64,000 nt of DNA from NCBI GenBank assembly GCA_964405335.1, contig CAYONP010000020.1:4260-68259 (forward strand), given 5' to 3'. The stretch is from CAYONP01 sp964405335 (GTDB lineage: Bacteria; Armatimonadota; UBA10988). Each line of letters opens with the position of its first letter. Positions within the stretch are counted from its first letter, which is position 1. Shown here one piece after another: positions 34,467-44,492 of this stretch. The position numbers and the translations under genes were made by a program. The notes below the pieces were generated by a model, which made no database searches, had not been told where the DNA came from, and saw nothing but the letters and a program-made list of their open reading frames with translations.

Positions 34467-37151
34467 GTGCGCACCGTTGTTCTGGCCGACGCACCCAGAC
34501 TGGCCTTGCCGGCCGACTGTGACGACTTCCGCGTGGTCACGCCGAATGCGCAGGCGGCGCGGGCGCTCGGGGTGCCGAAGTGCGACTTCCGCACGCTGGC
34601 CGTGGCGGTGCTGCGCGGCCGGGGCATCCGCTTGGCACCAGAGCCGGCGGCCCACCGCGCTCTCCGGCGGGCCGTGGCCAAGGTAGGCTTCGCGAGCCCG
34701 GAGCGCTTCGCCGCCGTGCTGGAGCCGTCGCTCAAACGCGTGATGCGCAGCGGTGCCGGCCTCACCGTGCTGCTCCAACACGGCGGCCGGGCGGCGCGCC
34801 TGGCCGAGGTGATCGGGGTCTACCGCGAGAAGCTCGGCGACAAGCTGATCGACGAGGCCGACGCGCTGCACCGCGCCGCTGAACACCCGCCTGAGCAGGC
34901 GCGGATGCTGGTCTATGGCTATCCACGCCTGGACACCGACGAGCTGGCCCTGCTCGACGCCGTCGCCGGCGACGGCAGCCTGCTCATCCTGCCCGGCGGC
35001 GAGGCGGCGCTGTTCGACGAGAGCCGGCAGATCGCCGAGGCGCTGGCGCAGCGTGGCTGGCAGGTCGAGCGCGCGACGGCCCGCGGCGAAACGGTCGGCG
35101 ACCGGCTGGCGGCGCGGTACCTCGGCGGGCAAATCGAAGTCGCGGTGACCGGCCACGGATACCCCGACGACGAGGCCGAGGTGCGCGGGGTGCTGGCGCA
35201 GGTCAAGCGTCGCCTGCGCGACGGCGTGGCGCCGAGCGACATCGTGCTGATCGCGCGCGATGAGCGGCACTACGAGCCGATCGTGACCGCGGTGGCCGAG
35301 GAGTATGGCCTGCGCGTGCGGCCGGGCTATCGGCGCCCGTTGACCGAGACGCGGCTCGGCGGCTGGCTGGCCCTGCTGCTCGAGGCGCTGGCCGAGGGCC
35401 GGCCGTTCGAGCCGACGCTGCGCCTCTACGGCTCCGGCCTGCTCGACGACGTCGAGCCGGAGCAGCTTGCCGACCCGCGCCGCGAGCGGGCGGTCGGCGC
35501 GCGGTGGGACGCCTACGCGCTACCGGTCATCGTGCCGTTGGGCGGCCTGCCCGACCAGCAGTCGATGCCGAGCTGGACCGCCTGGCTGCGCGGGCTGATT
35601 GAGTCGCTCGACCTGCGCGGGCGCCTGGCCGCCTGGCCGCGCGAGTTGTACGCGCTCGCGTTGCTGCTCGACGGCCTCGGGTACCTGGGCGACGCCGGCG
35701 CCGTTCCGGCCCGGTGGTTTGCCGCCGAGGTGCTCGACCTGCTCGGCGCGCTGACCGTCGAGTCGGCGCCGGGTCGCGGCGGGGTGGAGCTGCACACGCC
35801 GTTGGCGGTCTACGGCGCGACGATCCCGCACCTCTTCATCCTCGGCGCGGTCGAGGGCCGACTGCCGGCGGCGGTCGACGATGACCCGTACCTGGACTTC
35901 CACCTGCGCGAAGCGCTGGCCCGGCGCGGGGTGCCGCTCGAGCTGGCCGCCGACGCGGCGCGACGCGAGGAGCTGTCGCTCCACACCCTGCTCCTGACGG
36001 CCGCCGGCGAGGTGGTCATCTCGGTGCCGCGCAGCATCGGCGGGGCCGCGGTCCTGCCCAGCCCGCTGGTCGAGCGGCTGGGCCTGAGCCTCGTCGCGCC
36101 GCCGGTGATTCACGCCGCACCGCGCGAGGTGCTCCGAGCCGACCTGGCCGCCGCGACGGGACCGATCGCCGAGCAGGCGCGGCGCGCGGCAAGGGTCGAG
36201 CTGCGCCGGGAGTCGTCGCAGGCGCATGACCATCACGACGGCCGGCTCGGCCGGGCGGTTGACCCGCCGGGTGCGTTCAGCATCACGCAGTTGACCGCGT
36301 TGGGGCAGTGTCCGTTCAAGTGGTTTACCGAGCGGCGCCTGGGCCTGGCCGAGGCCGAAGAGGGCCTGGCCGAGCCCGACGCGCGACTGACCGGCAGCCT
36401 GGCGCACCGCGCCCTGGAGCTGGCCGGCCGGGCCGCGGCGGCCGCCGGCGCGGCGGACGAGCGGGATGTCTGGGTCTACTACCTCCCCCACGCTCTCGAC
36501 CTGGCCGCCGGCCAGGCGGGTGAGTCGGCGGCGGCGCGCGAGGTGCTCGACGTCGCGGGCGAGCCCGAGCCCGACGCCGATGAGCCGGAGCTGCACCAAC
36601 TCGGCCGGCTCAGCCACTGGCCGCTGCTGCGGCAGGAGTGGCTCGAGGTGCTGACACGCGCGGTCGAGGTCGACTCCTTCTGGTCGGCCGGCGTGCCGAC
36701 CGAGTTCGAGTGCCGCTTCGATGAGGACTGGCACGGGCTGCGCCTGCGCGGCGTGATTGACCGCATCGACCTGCTCGACAACGGCGGCGCGGTGCTGTTC
36801 GACTACAAAACCCGCAGCGGCACCGACCGGCCAACCGGCGTGCAGGACGAGACGGGCAAGGCGCGGCTCGACCTGCAACTCACCGCTTACGCCGAGATCT
36901 ACGCCGAGCTGAGCGGCGAGCCGGCGGTCGACGCCCACTATCTCAATCTGCGCTCCGCCCAGCGGGCGAAGGACCCGAGCGAGGCGTCGCGGGTCGACGG
37001 GGCAGCCTTCGCCGGCGAGGTCATCGAGCGCTTCGGCGCCGGCGACTTCGCCGTCGAGCCCGACGGCGCCCGCGAGGCCTGCCGTTACTGCGACCTAACC
37101 CTAGTCTGCCGGATCGGCCCGCGGCTGGAGCGGAAGCGAGGGGCGGAATGA
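34467..37151 (+). CDS. addB: AddB-type nuclease subunit, without visible Walker A
   Basis: Partner of AddA in double-strand break resection. The protein has 894 residues. The C-terminal PD-(D/E)xK nuclease is clear: GVIDRIDLL, then VLFDYKT. Four cysteines fit an iron-sulphur clamp: one in QCPFKWF and CxxC...C in CRYCDLTLVC. The N-terminus (RTVVLADAPRLALP) lacks the GxxGxGKT motif seen in many AddB proteins. The length is also below the usual about 1150, so the inactive helicase half appears eroded. GTG start, 2 bases after the GH130 stop. It overlaps addA by 4 bases. Confidence 0.83.
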   Translation: MRTVVLADAPRLALPADCDDFRVVTPNAQAARALGVPKCDFRTLAVAVLRGRGIRLAPEPAAHRALRRAVAKVGFASPERFAAVLEPSLKRVMRSGAGLTVLLQHGGRAARLAEVIGVYREKLGDKLIDEADALHRAAEHPPEQARMLVYGYPRLDTDELALLDAVAGDGSLLILPGGEAALFDESRQIAEALAQRGWQVERATARGETVGDRLAARYLGGQIEVAVTGHGYPDDEAEVRGVLAQVKRRLRDGVAPSDIVLIARDERHYEPIVTAVAEEYGLRVRPGYRRPLTETRLGGWLALLLEALAEGRPFEPTLRLYGSGLLDDVEPEQLADPRRERAVGARWDAYALPVIVPLGGLPDQQSMPSWTAWLRGLIESLDLRGRLAAWPRELYALALLLDGLGYLGDAGAVPARWFAAEVLDLLGALTVESAPGRGGVELHTPLAVYGATIPHLFILGAVEGRLPAAVDDDPYLDFHLREALARRGVPLELAADAARREELSLHTLLLTAAGEVVISVPRSIGGAAVLPSPLVERLGLSLVAPPVIHAAPREVLRADLAAATGPIAEQARRAARVELRRESSQAHDHHDGRLGRAVDPPGAFSITQLTALGQCPFKWFTERRLGLAEAEEGLAEPDARLTGSLAHRALELAGRAAAAAGAADERDVWVYYLPHALDLAAGQAGESAAAREVLDVAGEPEPDADEPELHQLGRLSHWPLLRQEWLEVLTRAVEVDSFWSAGVPTEFECRFDEDWHGLRLRGVIDRIDLLDNGGAVLFDYKTRSGTDRPTGVQDETGKARLDLQLTAYAEIYAELSGEPAVDAHYLNLRSAQRAKDPSEASRVDGAAFAGEVIERFGAGDFAVEPDGAREACRYCDLTLVCRIGPRLERKRGAE

Positions 37152-40100
37152 GGCTCACGCCAAACCCCGAGCAGCAGGCGGCGGCGAGCCATCCCTCCAG
37201 CCTGGCGGTGACCGCCAGCGCCGGCACCGGCAAGACCGCGATGCTGGTCGAGCGTTACCTGCACCATCTGCTGGCCGGCGGTCTGAGGCCGCTGCAGGTG
37301 GTCGCCGCGACGTTCACCGAGAAAGCCGCGGGCGAACTGCGCGAACGGGTGAGGAAGCGCCTGCGCGAGGAGTTGGGTAGCGCCGACCCGCGGCTGGCCG
37401 AGCTCGATGCCGCGCCGATCGGCACGCTGCACAGCCTGGCCGCGCGGATCTGCCGCGAGCATCCCGAGGCGGCCGAGGTCGCGCCGGGGTTCGTCATCCT
37501 CGACGAGACCGAGGCACCGATCTGGTCGCGCCAGCGGGTCGATGAGCTGCTGACCCGCCTGCCGCCCGAGCGGTTCGCCGGCCTGCGCTGGAGCCTGGCT
37601 CGCGCGGCGGTGCACCGGCTGCTGGACGAGCCCTTCGTGGCGGCGCAGGCGCTGGAGCGGGTGACTCGTCCGTGGGCCGAGGTGCGCGCCGAGTGGGCAA
37701 CCTGGGCCGCGGCCGAGCGCGAGGCCGGCCTGGCCGAGCTGACCGCGCCGCCGTGGGACGAGACGGTCGGCTTTCTGCGCAGTGTCCGCGGCGCTTCAGA
37801 CGACGGCGCCGAGATCGCCCGCCAGACCATCCTCGACGGCGTCGAGCTCTTCGAGGCGGGTGAGTTGCGGCCCGGCTTGGAGCTGATGGCTTCGGCCGAC
37901 CTGCGCTACGGTCGCAAGGCGGCCTGGCGGTGCGACCTGGCCGAGGTGAAGGCGGCCCTGAAACTGCTCTGCGAGCGGGCCCGCAAAGCACGCAAGGACG
38001 GCCGCGCAACGGCCGAGGTGACCGACCTCGACGAGCATCACCACAGCCTGCTGCAGCGCTTGCGCGGGTTGGTCGAGACAGTCGGCGGCGGCCTGAGCGA
38101 GCTGAAGCGCCAAGCCGGCCTGCTCGGCTACGCCGACCTCGAGACCGGCGCGCTACTGGCGCTCGGGCGCGAGGATGTGCGCCGCTGGTATGCCGAGCGG
38201 TGGCAGGCGATTCTGGTCGACGAGGCGCAGGACGTCAACCCGACCCAGGCCGAGCTGCTGCGCCGGCTGCGCGATCTCGAGCCGGCGCCGACGCTGACCG
38301 CGGTCGGCGACGTGAAGCAGTCGATCTACGGCTTCCGCCACGCGCGGCCGGAGGAGTTCGAGGCGCTCGGGCACGCACTCGGCGCGCCGCACCGGCTGAG
38401 CCGCACCTACCGCCAGCACCGCCCGCTGGCCGAGACGCTCAACGCCCTATTCGCGCCGGTTCTGGGTGAGCAGCACGCGCCCGTGGAGTCCGAGCGTGAA
38501 CCGCCGCACCCCGGCCGCTACGTCGAGCTCGCCGTGGTGGCCGAAAAGGCCTCGGCCGCGACCGGCCGTCAGGCCGAGGCGGCTTATCTGGCTGCGCGAC
38601 TGACCCAGTGGCTCGGCCAACTGCCGGTCCACGACCGGCAGGCCGACTGCGTCCGGCCGCTCGAGCCGCGTGACGTGGCCGTGCTCTCGCGCGCCTGGCA
38701 GCCGCTCGATCTGTTCGCCGACGCCTTCGCCGCGGCGGGCATTCCGGTGGTCCACCACGGCGGCGGCAGTCTGCTCGCCACGCGCGAGGCGCTCGACGGC
38801 ATCGCACTGCTGCGCACGCTGTGCGATCCGGGCGACCGGCTCGCGCTGGCGGCTGTGCTGCGCGGGCCGATGTGTGCCGTCGATGACGTTGCCCTCGACG
38901 ACTTGGCCCGGCCCGGCGACCAGCCCTGGCCGAAGCGTCTCGACGGCATTGCCGCGGCCGCCTGGCTCGCCGAGCTGCGCAAGATGGCCCGGTGTGAACC
39001 GCCGTCGCGGCTGCTCGAGCGGGCCGACGAGCTGACCGGCTACAGCGCGGTGCTGGCCAATCTGCCGCTGGCCGAGCGGCGGCTGGCCGACTGGCGCGGC
39101 TTCATCGCCGCCGTGCGCGAGGCCGAACGGGGGCACCTAGACCTGTTCGCCATCGTGCGCTGGCTCCGCCAGTTGCTGGAGGCCGGCGTCGAGCTGCCGC
39201 GGCCGTCGCTCGAGGCGCACGACGCGGTCAGCCTGGCGACCATCCACTTCGCCAAGGGGCTCGAGTGGCCGGTGGTGATCGTGCCCGACCTGTCGCGCCA
39301 ATCGCGAGGCAACGACCCGCGTCTGCGGCTCGACGCGGCGCGCGGCGTGGCGCTCGACCTGCCGCTGCCCGACGATCAGCCGCAGCCGTTCCTGACCTGG
39401 CTGCTGAAAGCGAACGACAAGCAGCGCGAGGCCGATGAGCTGAAGCGGCTGGCCTACGTCGCACTGACCCGCGCCCGCGACCGGCTGCTGCTCACCGCCG
39501 GCCGCACGAGCGGCGGCAGCTCGCTGCTTGAGCTGCTCTCCGAGCCGCTGGCCGCCGCCGGTGTCACCGCCGACGCCATCCCCTTCGACCCGGCCGCGCC
39601 GCTGCCCGAGCCGACGGTCAAGCCGACGACTGGCCCGGCACCCGAAGCGGTGCTGCTGGAGCGGCTGCAGACGGGCCTCGACGAGGTGGTCGCCTCGGCG
39701 CTCGACCTCTACGAGCGCTGTCCGCGCCGGTTCTGGTACGACCAGGTCGAAGGCCATCCCGGCCTGCCGGTCGACGGCGAGGGTGGTGAGGCGCGGCGCA
39801 TCGGCATCCTGGTCCATCACGCCCTCGAGCACGGTCTGCGCTCCGGCGCGGAGTTGCGCCTGCAGGATGCGGCGATCTCCGACGACGGCCTCCAGCACGC
39901 GCTGGCGCTGCTGGCGAGTTGGGATCAACACTCGGCCTTCGCCGCCGTCCGCGAGGCCGCCGCCGAGCCGGAGGTCGAGCAGGTCGGCGAGCTGCACGGC
40001 GTGCGGCTGACGGCGCGGATCGACCGCCTCGCCGGCGAGTTCGTGCTCGACTACAAGACCGGTCAGACGGCCGTTGCCGAGACGCACGACCTTCAGCTCT

Positions 40101-40315
40101 GGGCCTATGCGCGGCTGAGCGGTCGCCCGGCGGCATACGTCGCCGACCTCGAAACGCCGCGCCTGCTGGCCCTCGACCCAGCGCGGGTCGATGCGCTCGA
40201 GGCACGCGCCGAGGCGGTGCTGAGCGGCATCCGGCAGGGCGAGTTCGAAGCCCGGCCCGGCGAGGCGACGTGCCGGGTTTGTCCCTACTCGGCGGTCTGC
40301 CCGGCGGCGGTGTAG
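37148..40315 (+). CDS. addA: AddA-type helicase-nuclease
   Basis: A 1055-residue UvrD-family helicase with a C-terminal nuclease. Motif I TASAGTGKT is at residues 22-30, Ia is FTEKAAGELRERV, II is ILVDEAQDVNPTQ, III is GDVKQSIYGFRHA, V is ATIHFAKGLEWPVV and VI is KRLAYVALTRARDRL. The nuclease has LTARIDRLAGEFVLDYKTGQ and a Cys-rich end (CRVCPYSAVCP). This should be the active motor and one of two nucleases of the complex. Its 3' end overlaps the convergent GH2 gene by 31 bases. Confidence 0.93.
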   Translation: MRLTPNPEQQAAASHPSSLAVTASAGTGKTAMLVERYLHHLLAGGLRPLQVVAATFTEKAAGELRERVRKRLREELGSADPRLAELDAAPIGTLHSLAARICREHPEAAEVAPGFVILDETEAPIWSRQRVDELLTRLPPERFAGLRWSLARAAVHRLLDEPFVAAQALERVTRPWAEVRAEWATWAAAEREAGLAELTAPPWDETVGFLRSVRGASDDGAEIARQTILDGVELFEAGELRPGLELMASADLRYGRKAAWRCDLAEVKAALKLLCERARKARKDGRATAEVTDLDEHHHSLLQRLRGLVETVGGGLSELKRQAGLLGYADLETGALLALGREDVRRWYAERWQAILVDEAQDVNPTQAELLRRLRDLEPAPTLTAVGDVKQSIYGFRHARPEEFEALGHALGAPHRLSRTYRQHRPLAETLNALFAPVLGEQHAPVESEREPPHPGRYVELAVVAEKASAATGRQAEAAYLAARLTQWLGQLPVHDRQADCVRPLEPRDVAVLSRAWQPLDLFADAFAAAGIPVVHHGGGSLLATREALDGIALLRTLCDPGDRLALAAVLRGPMCAVDDVALDDLARPGDQPWPKRLDGIAAAAWLAELRKMARCEPPSRLLERADELTGYSAVLANLPLAERRLADWRGFIAAVREAERGHLDLFAIVRWLRQLLEAGVELPRPSLEAHDAVSLATIHFAKGLEWPVVIVPDLSRQSRGNDPRLRLDAARGVALDLPLPDDQPQPFLTWLLKANDKQREADELKRLAYVALTRARDRLLLTAGRTSGGSSLLELLSEPLAAAGVTADAIPFDPAAPLPEPTVKPTTGPAPEAVLLERLQTGLDEVVASALDLYERCPRRFWYDQVEGHPGLPVDGEGGEARRIGILVHHALEHGLRSGAELRLQDAAISDDGLQHALALLASWDQHSAFAAVREAAAEPEVEQVGELHGVRLTARIDRLAGEFVLDYKTGQTAVAETHDLQLWAYARLSGRPAAYVADLETPRLLALDPARVDALEARAEAVLSGIRQGEFEARPGEATCRVCPYSAVCPAAV

Positions 40316-42261
40316 AAGACCTGACGCAGCGCCTCGCAGACCGGTTTCGGCCGGCCCTCGACGTCGATCAGCGCGTTGCCGATGGGGCACGGGAAGCAGT
40401 CGTGGCCGTGCCAGATGATGAACCCGCCGCAGGCCGGAAAGCGCTCTTTGTGCCGCGCCGCGGCGAACGCCAAGGCCACCGCCTGCTCGCGTTGCGTCTG
40501 CTCGATGTAGGCCGCCAGCGCCGCTTCGGGCTCGAGGCCGGCAAGGTGCGCAAAGCGGTGTAGCATCAGCCACCAGGCGCTGGAGTGCCGCCACTCGGGC
40601 CCGTCGGGTGGCCACCAGCCGCGCGGCAGGTAGCGGCGGATCACCTCGGCGTCGCAGGCGCCGGGCATGCCGGTTTCACTGCGGAAGAGGGAGTCGTCGC
40701 GGCGGAACAGCTCGAACCAGCCCTCCAGGTCGGCGGCGCCGCCGATGCCCCACGGGCCGTGGACGCAATGGTGCAGGCCGCTGCCCACCGTCTCGAGCGA
40801 GGCGCTGAAGCGCGGGCCGTAGGCCGAGGTGGGCAGGAACCGGCGGCCCGGATCGTCGCGCTCGACCACCGCCGCCAGCGCGGCCAGGCAGGGGTGGCTC
40901 AGGTCGCACGGCACGCCGCCGCCGGTCTTCGAGCCGGGGCCGGACGACTGCAGCTCGTTGCCGCCACACCACATCAGCAGGCTGGCATGGTGCGCACGCC
41001 GCGTGATGTAACTGCCGGCGATGCGCTCCAGCTCGGCGATGGCGGCCGGCTGCTCGGGCGGCCAGTTGTCGATGCCCGAGGACGACAGGGGGAACTCCTG
41101 CCAGACCAGGATCCCGGCCTCGTCGCAGGCATCATAGAACGACTCGGGCGGCAGGTAGGCGCCGCCCCAGACGCGCAGCACGTTGCAGCCCATGTCGCGA
41201 TAGAGCGCCACCCGCTGGCGATAGTCGGCCGCCGTGGTGTCCGGGTAGGCCACTCGGACCGGCGACCAATTGGCCCCCTGCAGAAACGTCGGCGTGCCGT
41301 TGACCTCGCAGATCCAGGGCAGCGCATCGGCCGGCGCGCCGTCGCAGGGCAACCAGCGCACGCGCTTGAAGCCAACGCGGCGGGTGGCCGACCAGAGCAC
41401 CTGATCCGACTCGTCGATCACGTCGACGTCGAGCCGGTAGAGCTTCTGCGCGCCGGCCAGGTTGGGTTGCCACGGTGTCACCGCACCGGGCTCGAGACGG
41501 ACCTCGTTGACCCCCTCGCCGATCGGCAAGACCAGCATCTGCAGCAACGAATCGCCGTCGTAGAGCGCGGCGCTGACCCGCCGCAGGCGGCGATCGGCGG
41601 CCGGCCGGTGCTCCAGTCGCAGGTGCACCGTGCCCGTCGCCAGGTCGTCGGCCAGCTCGGTCCGCACCGGGCCGAGGTGCAGTTCGGCGGCCGCGCCGGT
41701 GAGCAGCCGCAGCCCGCCGACCACGCCGATCGGCACGAACCGCGCACACCAATCCCAGGAGAAGTTGTAACGCGGCTTGAAGTAACGCGACCGCGAGGTG
41801 TAGCCGATCTGGCCCTGCTCCTCGGGCGGCGTGTCGAAGACGATGCTGAGCCAGTGCTCGGCGCCGTCGCCGAGTTGCTCGGTCAGATCGAACCGCTGCG
41901 GCGTCAACGCGCCCGACCAGCTCGCGACCTCGCGGCCGTCGACCAGAACCCAGCCCGCGTAATCGAGCCCCTCGGCCGCCAGCACGATGGGCTCATCGTG
42001 CGGCGCGGTGAGCCGGCAGACCAACTCCCAGTGCCGGTGCTCGACCCACTCGCAGGCGAGCGAGTTGAGGCCGACCAGCCAGTCTTCGATCCGCCCGGCG
42101 CGACGCAGCGCCTCCTGCACGGTGCCGGGCACCACCGCGTCGACCGGGCCGACGTCGAAGCCGATGCCCTGACCCGTCTCCATCGATGCGCGCAGCCGCC
42201 ACGAGTACGGCCGCCAGCCCTGCCACTGCCAGTCCAGGTCGTTCAGCTCAATCGCCGACAT
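40285..42261 (-). CDS. GH2 family beta-mannosidase-like protein
   Basis: A 658-residue cytoplasmic glycosidase with no signal peptide. It has jelly-roll, immunoglobulin-like and TIM-barrel domains. Acid/base Glu436 is in MWCGGNEL and nucleophile Glu529 in RSETGMPG. The barrel begins FLQGANWSPVRVAYPD with MGCNVLRVWGGAYLPPESFYDACDEAGILVWQEFP, the standard beta-mannosidase block. It is shorter than the usual about 820 residues and lacks C-terminal beta-domains. The start at 42261 is chosen over an upstream ATG (42315). Confidence 0.88.
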   Translation of the reverse strand: MSAIELNDLDWQWQGWRPYSWRLRASMETGQGIGFDVGPVDAVVPGTVQEALRRAGRIEDWLVGLNSLACEWVEHRHWELVCRLTAPHDEPIVLAAEGLDYAGWVLVDGREVASWSGALTPQRFDLTEQLGDGAEHWLSIVFDTPPEEQGQIGYTSRSRYFKPRYNFSWDWCARFVPIGVVGGLRLLTGAAAELHLGPVRTELADDLATGTVHLRLEHRPAADRRLRRVSAALYDGDSLLQMLVLPIGEGVNEVRLEPGAVTPWQPNLAGAQKLYRLDVDVIDESDQVLWSATRRVGFKRVRWLPCDGAPADALPWICEVNGTPTFLQGANWSPVRVAYPDTTAADYRQRVALYRDMGCNVLRVWGGAYLPPESFYDACDEAGILVWQEFPLSSSGIDNWPPEQPAAIAELERIAGSYITRRAHHASLLMWCGGNELQSSGPGSKTGGGVPCDLSHPCLAALAAVVERDDPGRRFLPTSAYGPRFSASLETVGSGLHHCVHGPWGIGGAADLEGWFELFRRDDSLFRSETGMPGACDAEVIRRYLPRGWWPPDGPEWRHSSAWWLMLHRFAHLAGLEPEAALAAYIEQTQREQAVALAFAAARHKERFPACGGFIIWHGHDCFPCPIGNALIDVEGRPKPVCEALRQVFYTAAGQTAE

Positions 42262-42394
42262 GCCAATCCCCGCCGCATTATCGCAGGCTGCGGCCACGCC
42301 ATCCAGCATCGCCACGGTGGCAATGGACGCCGGCGCCCCGGCGACACAGAATACTGGGCATGCTGGGCCGGTCGCCGTACCTGGAGCGACAGTG

Positions 42395-43177
42395 ATGGGT
42401 TGGGAGGAGCCGGACAGCTCCGGCGCCGCGCGTCATCTGCTGTGGACCGGGGGGTGGGACTCGACCTACCGTCTGCTCGAGCTGCTCTACGTCCACGGCC
42501 GCGAGGTACAGCCGCACTACATCCTCGACGAAGACCGGCAGTCGTTGCGCCATGAGCTGCGCACGATGGCGCAGATCCGCGGCCGGCTTGCCCAACAGCC
42601 GGGCCTGCCGCGCCTGCATCCGACGCGGTTCATCGCGCGCTGCGACGTGGCGCCCGACGAGGCAATCACCGCGGCCTTCCACCGCCTGCGGCAGCGCGGA
42701 CACCTCGGCTCGCAGTACCACTGGCTCGCCCGCTACGCCGCGCAGATGGCCGGTCTGCCACTCGAGCTCGGGTTCGTCAACGGGCCGATTGGCGACTTCG
42801 ACATCCGGCCCTTCATCGTCGAGCGCGAGGTGGACGGCGAGGCCTGTCTGGTCCTCGGTGAGCCGGACGACCCGGACCTGCGCATCTTCGAGCGTTTCCG
42901 CTGCCCGCTGATCCGGCTCGATAAGCCGACCTTACGCACCGAGGCGCGGCGGCACGGCTTCGCCGACCTGCTCGAGCAGTCGTGGTTCTGTCACCGGCCG
43001 ACCAGCGCGGGTCGCCCCTGCGGTCTGTGCGGACCCTGCCGCACCGCGGTCGAGCTGGGCATGGCCGACCGACTGCCCGCCAGCGCGCACCTTCGGCGCC
43101 GGCTCTACGACCTGGCGGCCTATCCGGTCCGACGGCTGCGGCGGTTGACCGCATCGGCGGTGCCTCATCTGGCATGA
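42395..43177 (+). CDS. QueC-like PP-loop ATPase, paralogue 1
   Basis: The protein has 260 residues. The N-terminal ATP-pyrophosphatase loop is TGGWDS (residues 18-23), a variant of the SGGxDS of QueC. It is followed by VQPHYILDED. The C-terminus has a QueC-style zinc site, Cys199-x9-Cys209-x2-Cys212-x2-Cys215. Such enzymes adenylate a carbonyl or carboxylate. A true QueC lies at 49.9 kb, so this should act on another substrate. Paralogue 2 is very similar across the whole length; paralogue 3 is more distant. GGAG lies 9 bases before the ATG. Confidence 0.82.
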   Translation: MGWEEPDSSGAARHLLWTGGWDSTYRLLELLYVHGREVQPHYILDEDRQSLRHELRTMAQIRGRLAQQPGLPRLHPTRFIARCDVAPDEAITAAFHRLRQRGHLGSQYHWLARYAAQMAGLPLELGFVNGPIGDFDIRPFIVEREVDGEACLVLGEPDDPDLRIFERFRCPLIRLDKPTLRTEARRHGFADLLEQSWFCHRPTSAGRPCGLCGPCRTAVELGMADRLPASAHLRRRLYDLAAYPVRRLRRLTASAVPHLA

Positions 43178-43262
43178 CGAGGAGAGTGAGTCACCGGCCG
43201 GGCATACGATTTGCAGTTCGCCACCTAGCTACGCCGCTGTGGGCGAATGGCCGGAGGCGAAC

Positions 43263-44366
43263 ATGGCGCGAAGGGGAATGGGCATCGCTCGCGGTCTGCG
43301 GCGGCGAGCCAGAGCTGTCGCCGAGACGCGCGCCATGCTGGCCCATCCGGCTGCTGCCGCGGGGTACTACTCGGAGCTGCCGCGCAAGTCGCGAGCCCGC
43401 ATCCTGGTAGACCTGTACGGCTTTGCCTTGCGCTACGGCGAACTCGACCTGCTGTACCTACCCAGTGGCCGCGACACGACCGACCCGGCGCAGACGGCCA
43501 GGTACCTGCCCAATCCCGAGTTTCGCCGCCTGCGCCGGCGGCTCAACCACCGAGCCAGTTGGCCCACCGGCTTCGACGCCCAGATCGTGTCTGAAGACAA
43601 GGCGATCGCCGACTGGATCCTCACCGCGCTTGGCCTGCCTCACCCGCAGACGGACGGTTGCCTCTCAGGCGGCGACTACTATGACCGGGCAGGCGCTGCT
43701 CATCCGATTGAGGAGCTGACGAACCTGCTGCCTGCCGAGTGGGACGGGCTGTGCAAGCCGCTCGGTGGCATGTGTGGCGCCGGCATCCACTCGCTCAAGA
43801 CCTGTGGCGACACGCTGCTGCTCGACGGCGAGCCGTTGGCACCGGTCGCACTCGCCGAGCGACTGCGCGGGCCACAACTGCTGCAGGGGCGTGTGCAGCA
43901 GCATGTTGCCTACGCCGCGCTACATGCGACGTCGGTCAACACGCTGCGGCTGGTGACCGAACAGGCGACTGGTGAGGCACGGCTACTGAGCGCAGCGCTG
44001 CGCGTCGGCTGCGGGGGCAAGCTGGTCGACAACTGGGCCGCCGGTGGTCTGATCATCCGAGTCGACCCGGCCTCGGGTACCCTCGGTCGGCACGGCTTTC
44101 GCAAGCCCGGCTACGGCGGTCGGTACGACAGGCACCCGGACAGTGGCATCGGCTTCGAGGGGTATGAGCTGCCGTTCGCTCGCGAAGCGATCGAGCTGGT
44201 GCTCCGTGGGCAGCGGCGATTGCACTGCTTCGGCTCGATCGGCTGGGACATCGCGGTCACGCCGGACGGGCCGCTGGTCCTGGAGTTCAACCACGACTGG
44301 GATGGCGGCATCCCAATGGTCCTGGAGCCGGACTTCGCCACCACGTTGAGGACCTTGGCCGGTTGA
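43263..44366 (+). CDS. Sugar-transfer-associated ATP-grasp protein
   Basis: A 367-residue ligase-type enzyme. The ATP-grasp landmarks are CKPLGGMCGAGI for nucleotide binding, LLQGRVQQH...SVNTLRLVT in the centre, and LVLEFNHDWDGG with the metal-binding Glu and Asn. This is the pattern of the ATPgrasp_ST family, often linked to polysaccharide loci. It should make an acyl phosphate and couple it to an amine or similar; the substrate is unknown. GGAGG precedes the ATG by 5 bases. It sits between paralogues 1 and 2 of the QueC-like genes on one strand. Confidence 0.83.
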   Translation: MARRGMGIARGLRRRARAVAETRAMLAHPAAAAGYYSELPRKSRARILVDLYGFALRYGELDLLYLPSGRDTTDPAQTARYLPNPEFRRLRRRLNHRASWPTGFDAQIVSEDKAIADWILTALGLPHPQTDGCLSGGDYYDRAGAAHPIEELTNLLPAEWDGLCKPLGGMCGAGIHSLKTCGDTLLLDGEPLAPVALAERLRGPQLLQGRVQQHVAYAALHATSVNTLRLVTEQATGEARLLSAALRVGCGGKLVDNWAAGGLIIRVDPASGTLGRHGFRKPGYGGRYDRHPDSGIGFEGYELPFAREAIELVLRGQRRLHCFGSIGWDIAVTPDGPLVLEFNHDWDGGIPMVLEPDFATTLRTLAG

Positions 44367-44492
44367 CGATCAGCTCGGGCTGTGGTCGGCCGGCGCGAAT
44401 CCGAGCCCAACGGACCCGCTTGACAGGTGACTCCTGTGGCACCAGACTGATCGGACCGCGCGGTGATGCGGACGCCGGTCTCGGAGCGGCGA

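Noticed and set aside
44420..44448. A promoter before PP-loop paralogue 2
   Set aside because: TTGACA is good, but the hexamer 17 bases on (CAGACT) matches the -10 at only three positions.
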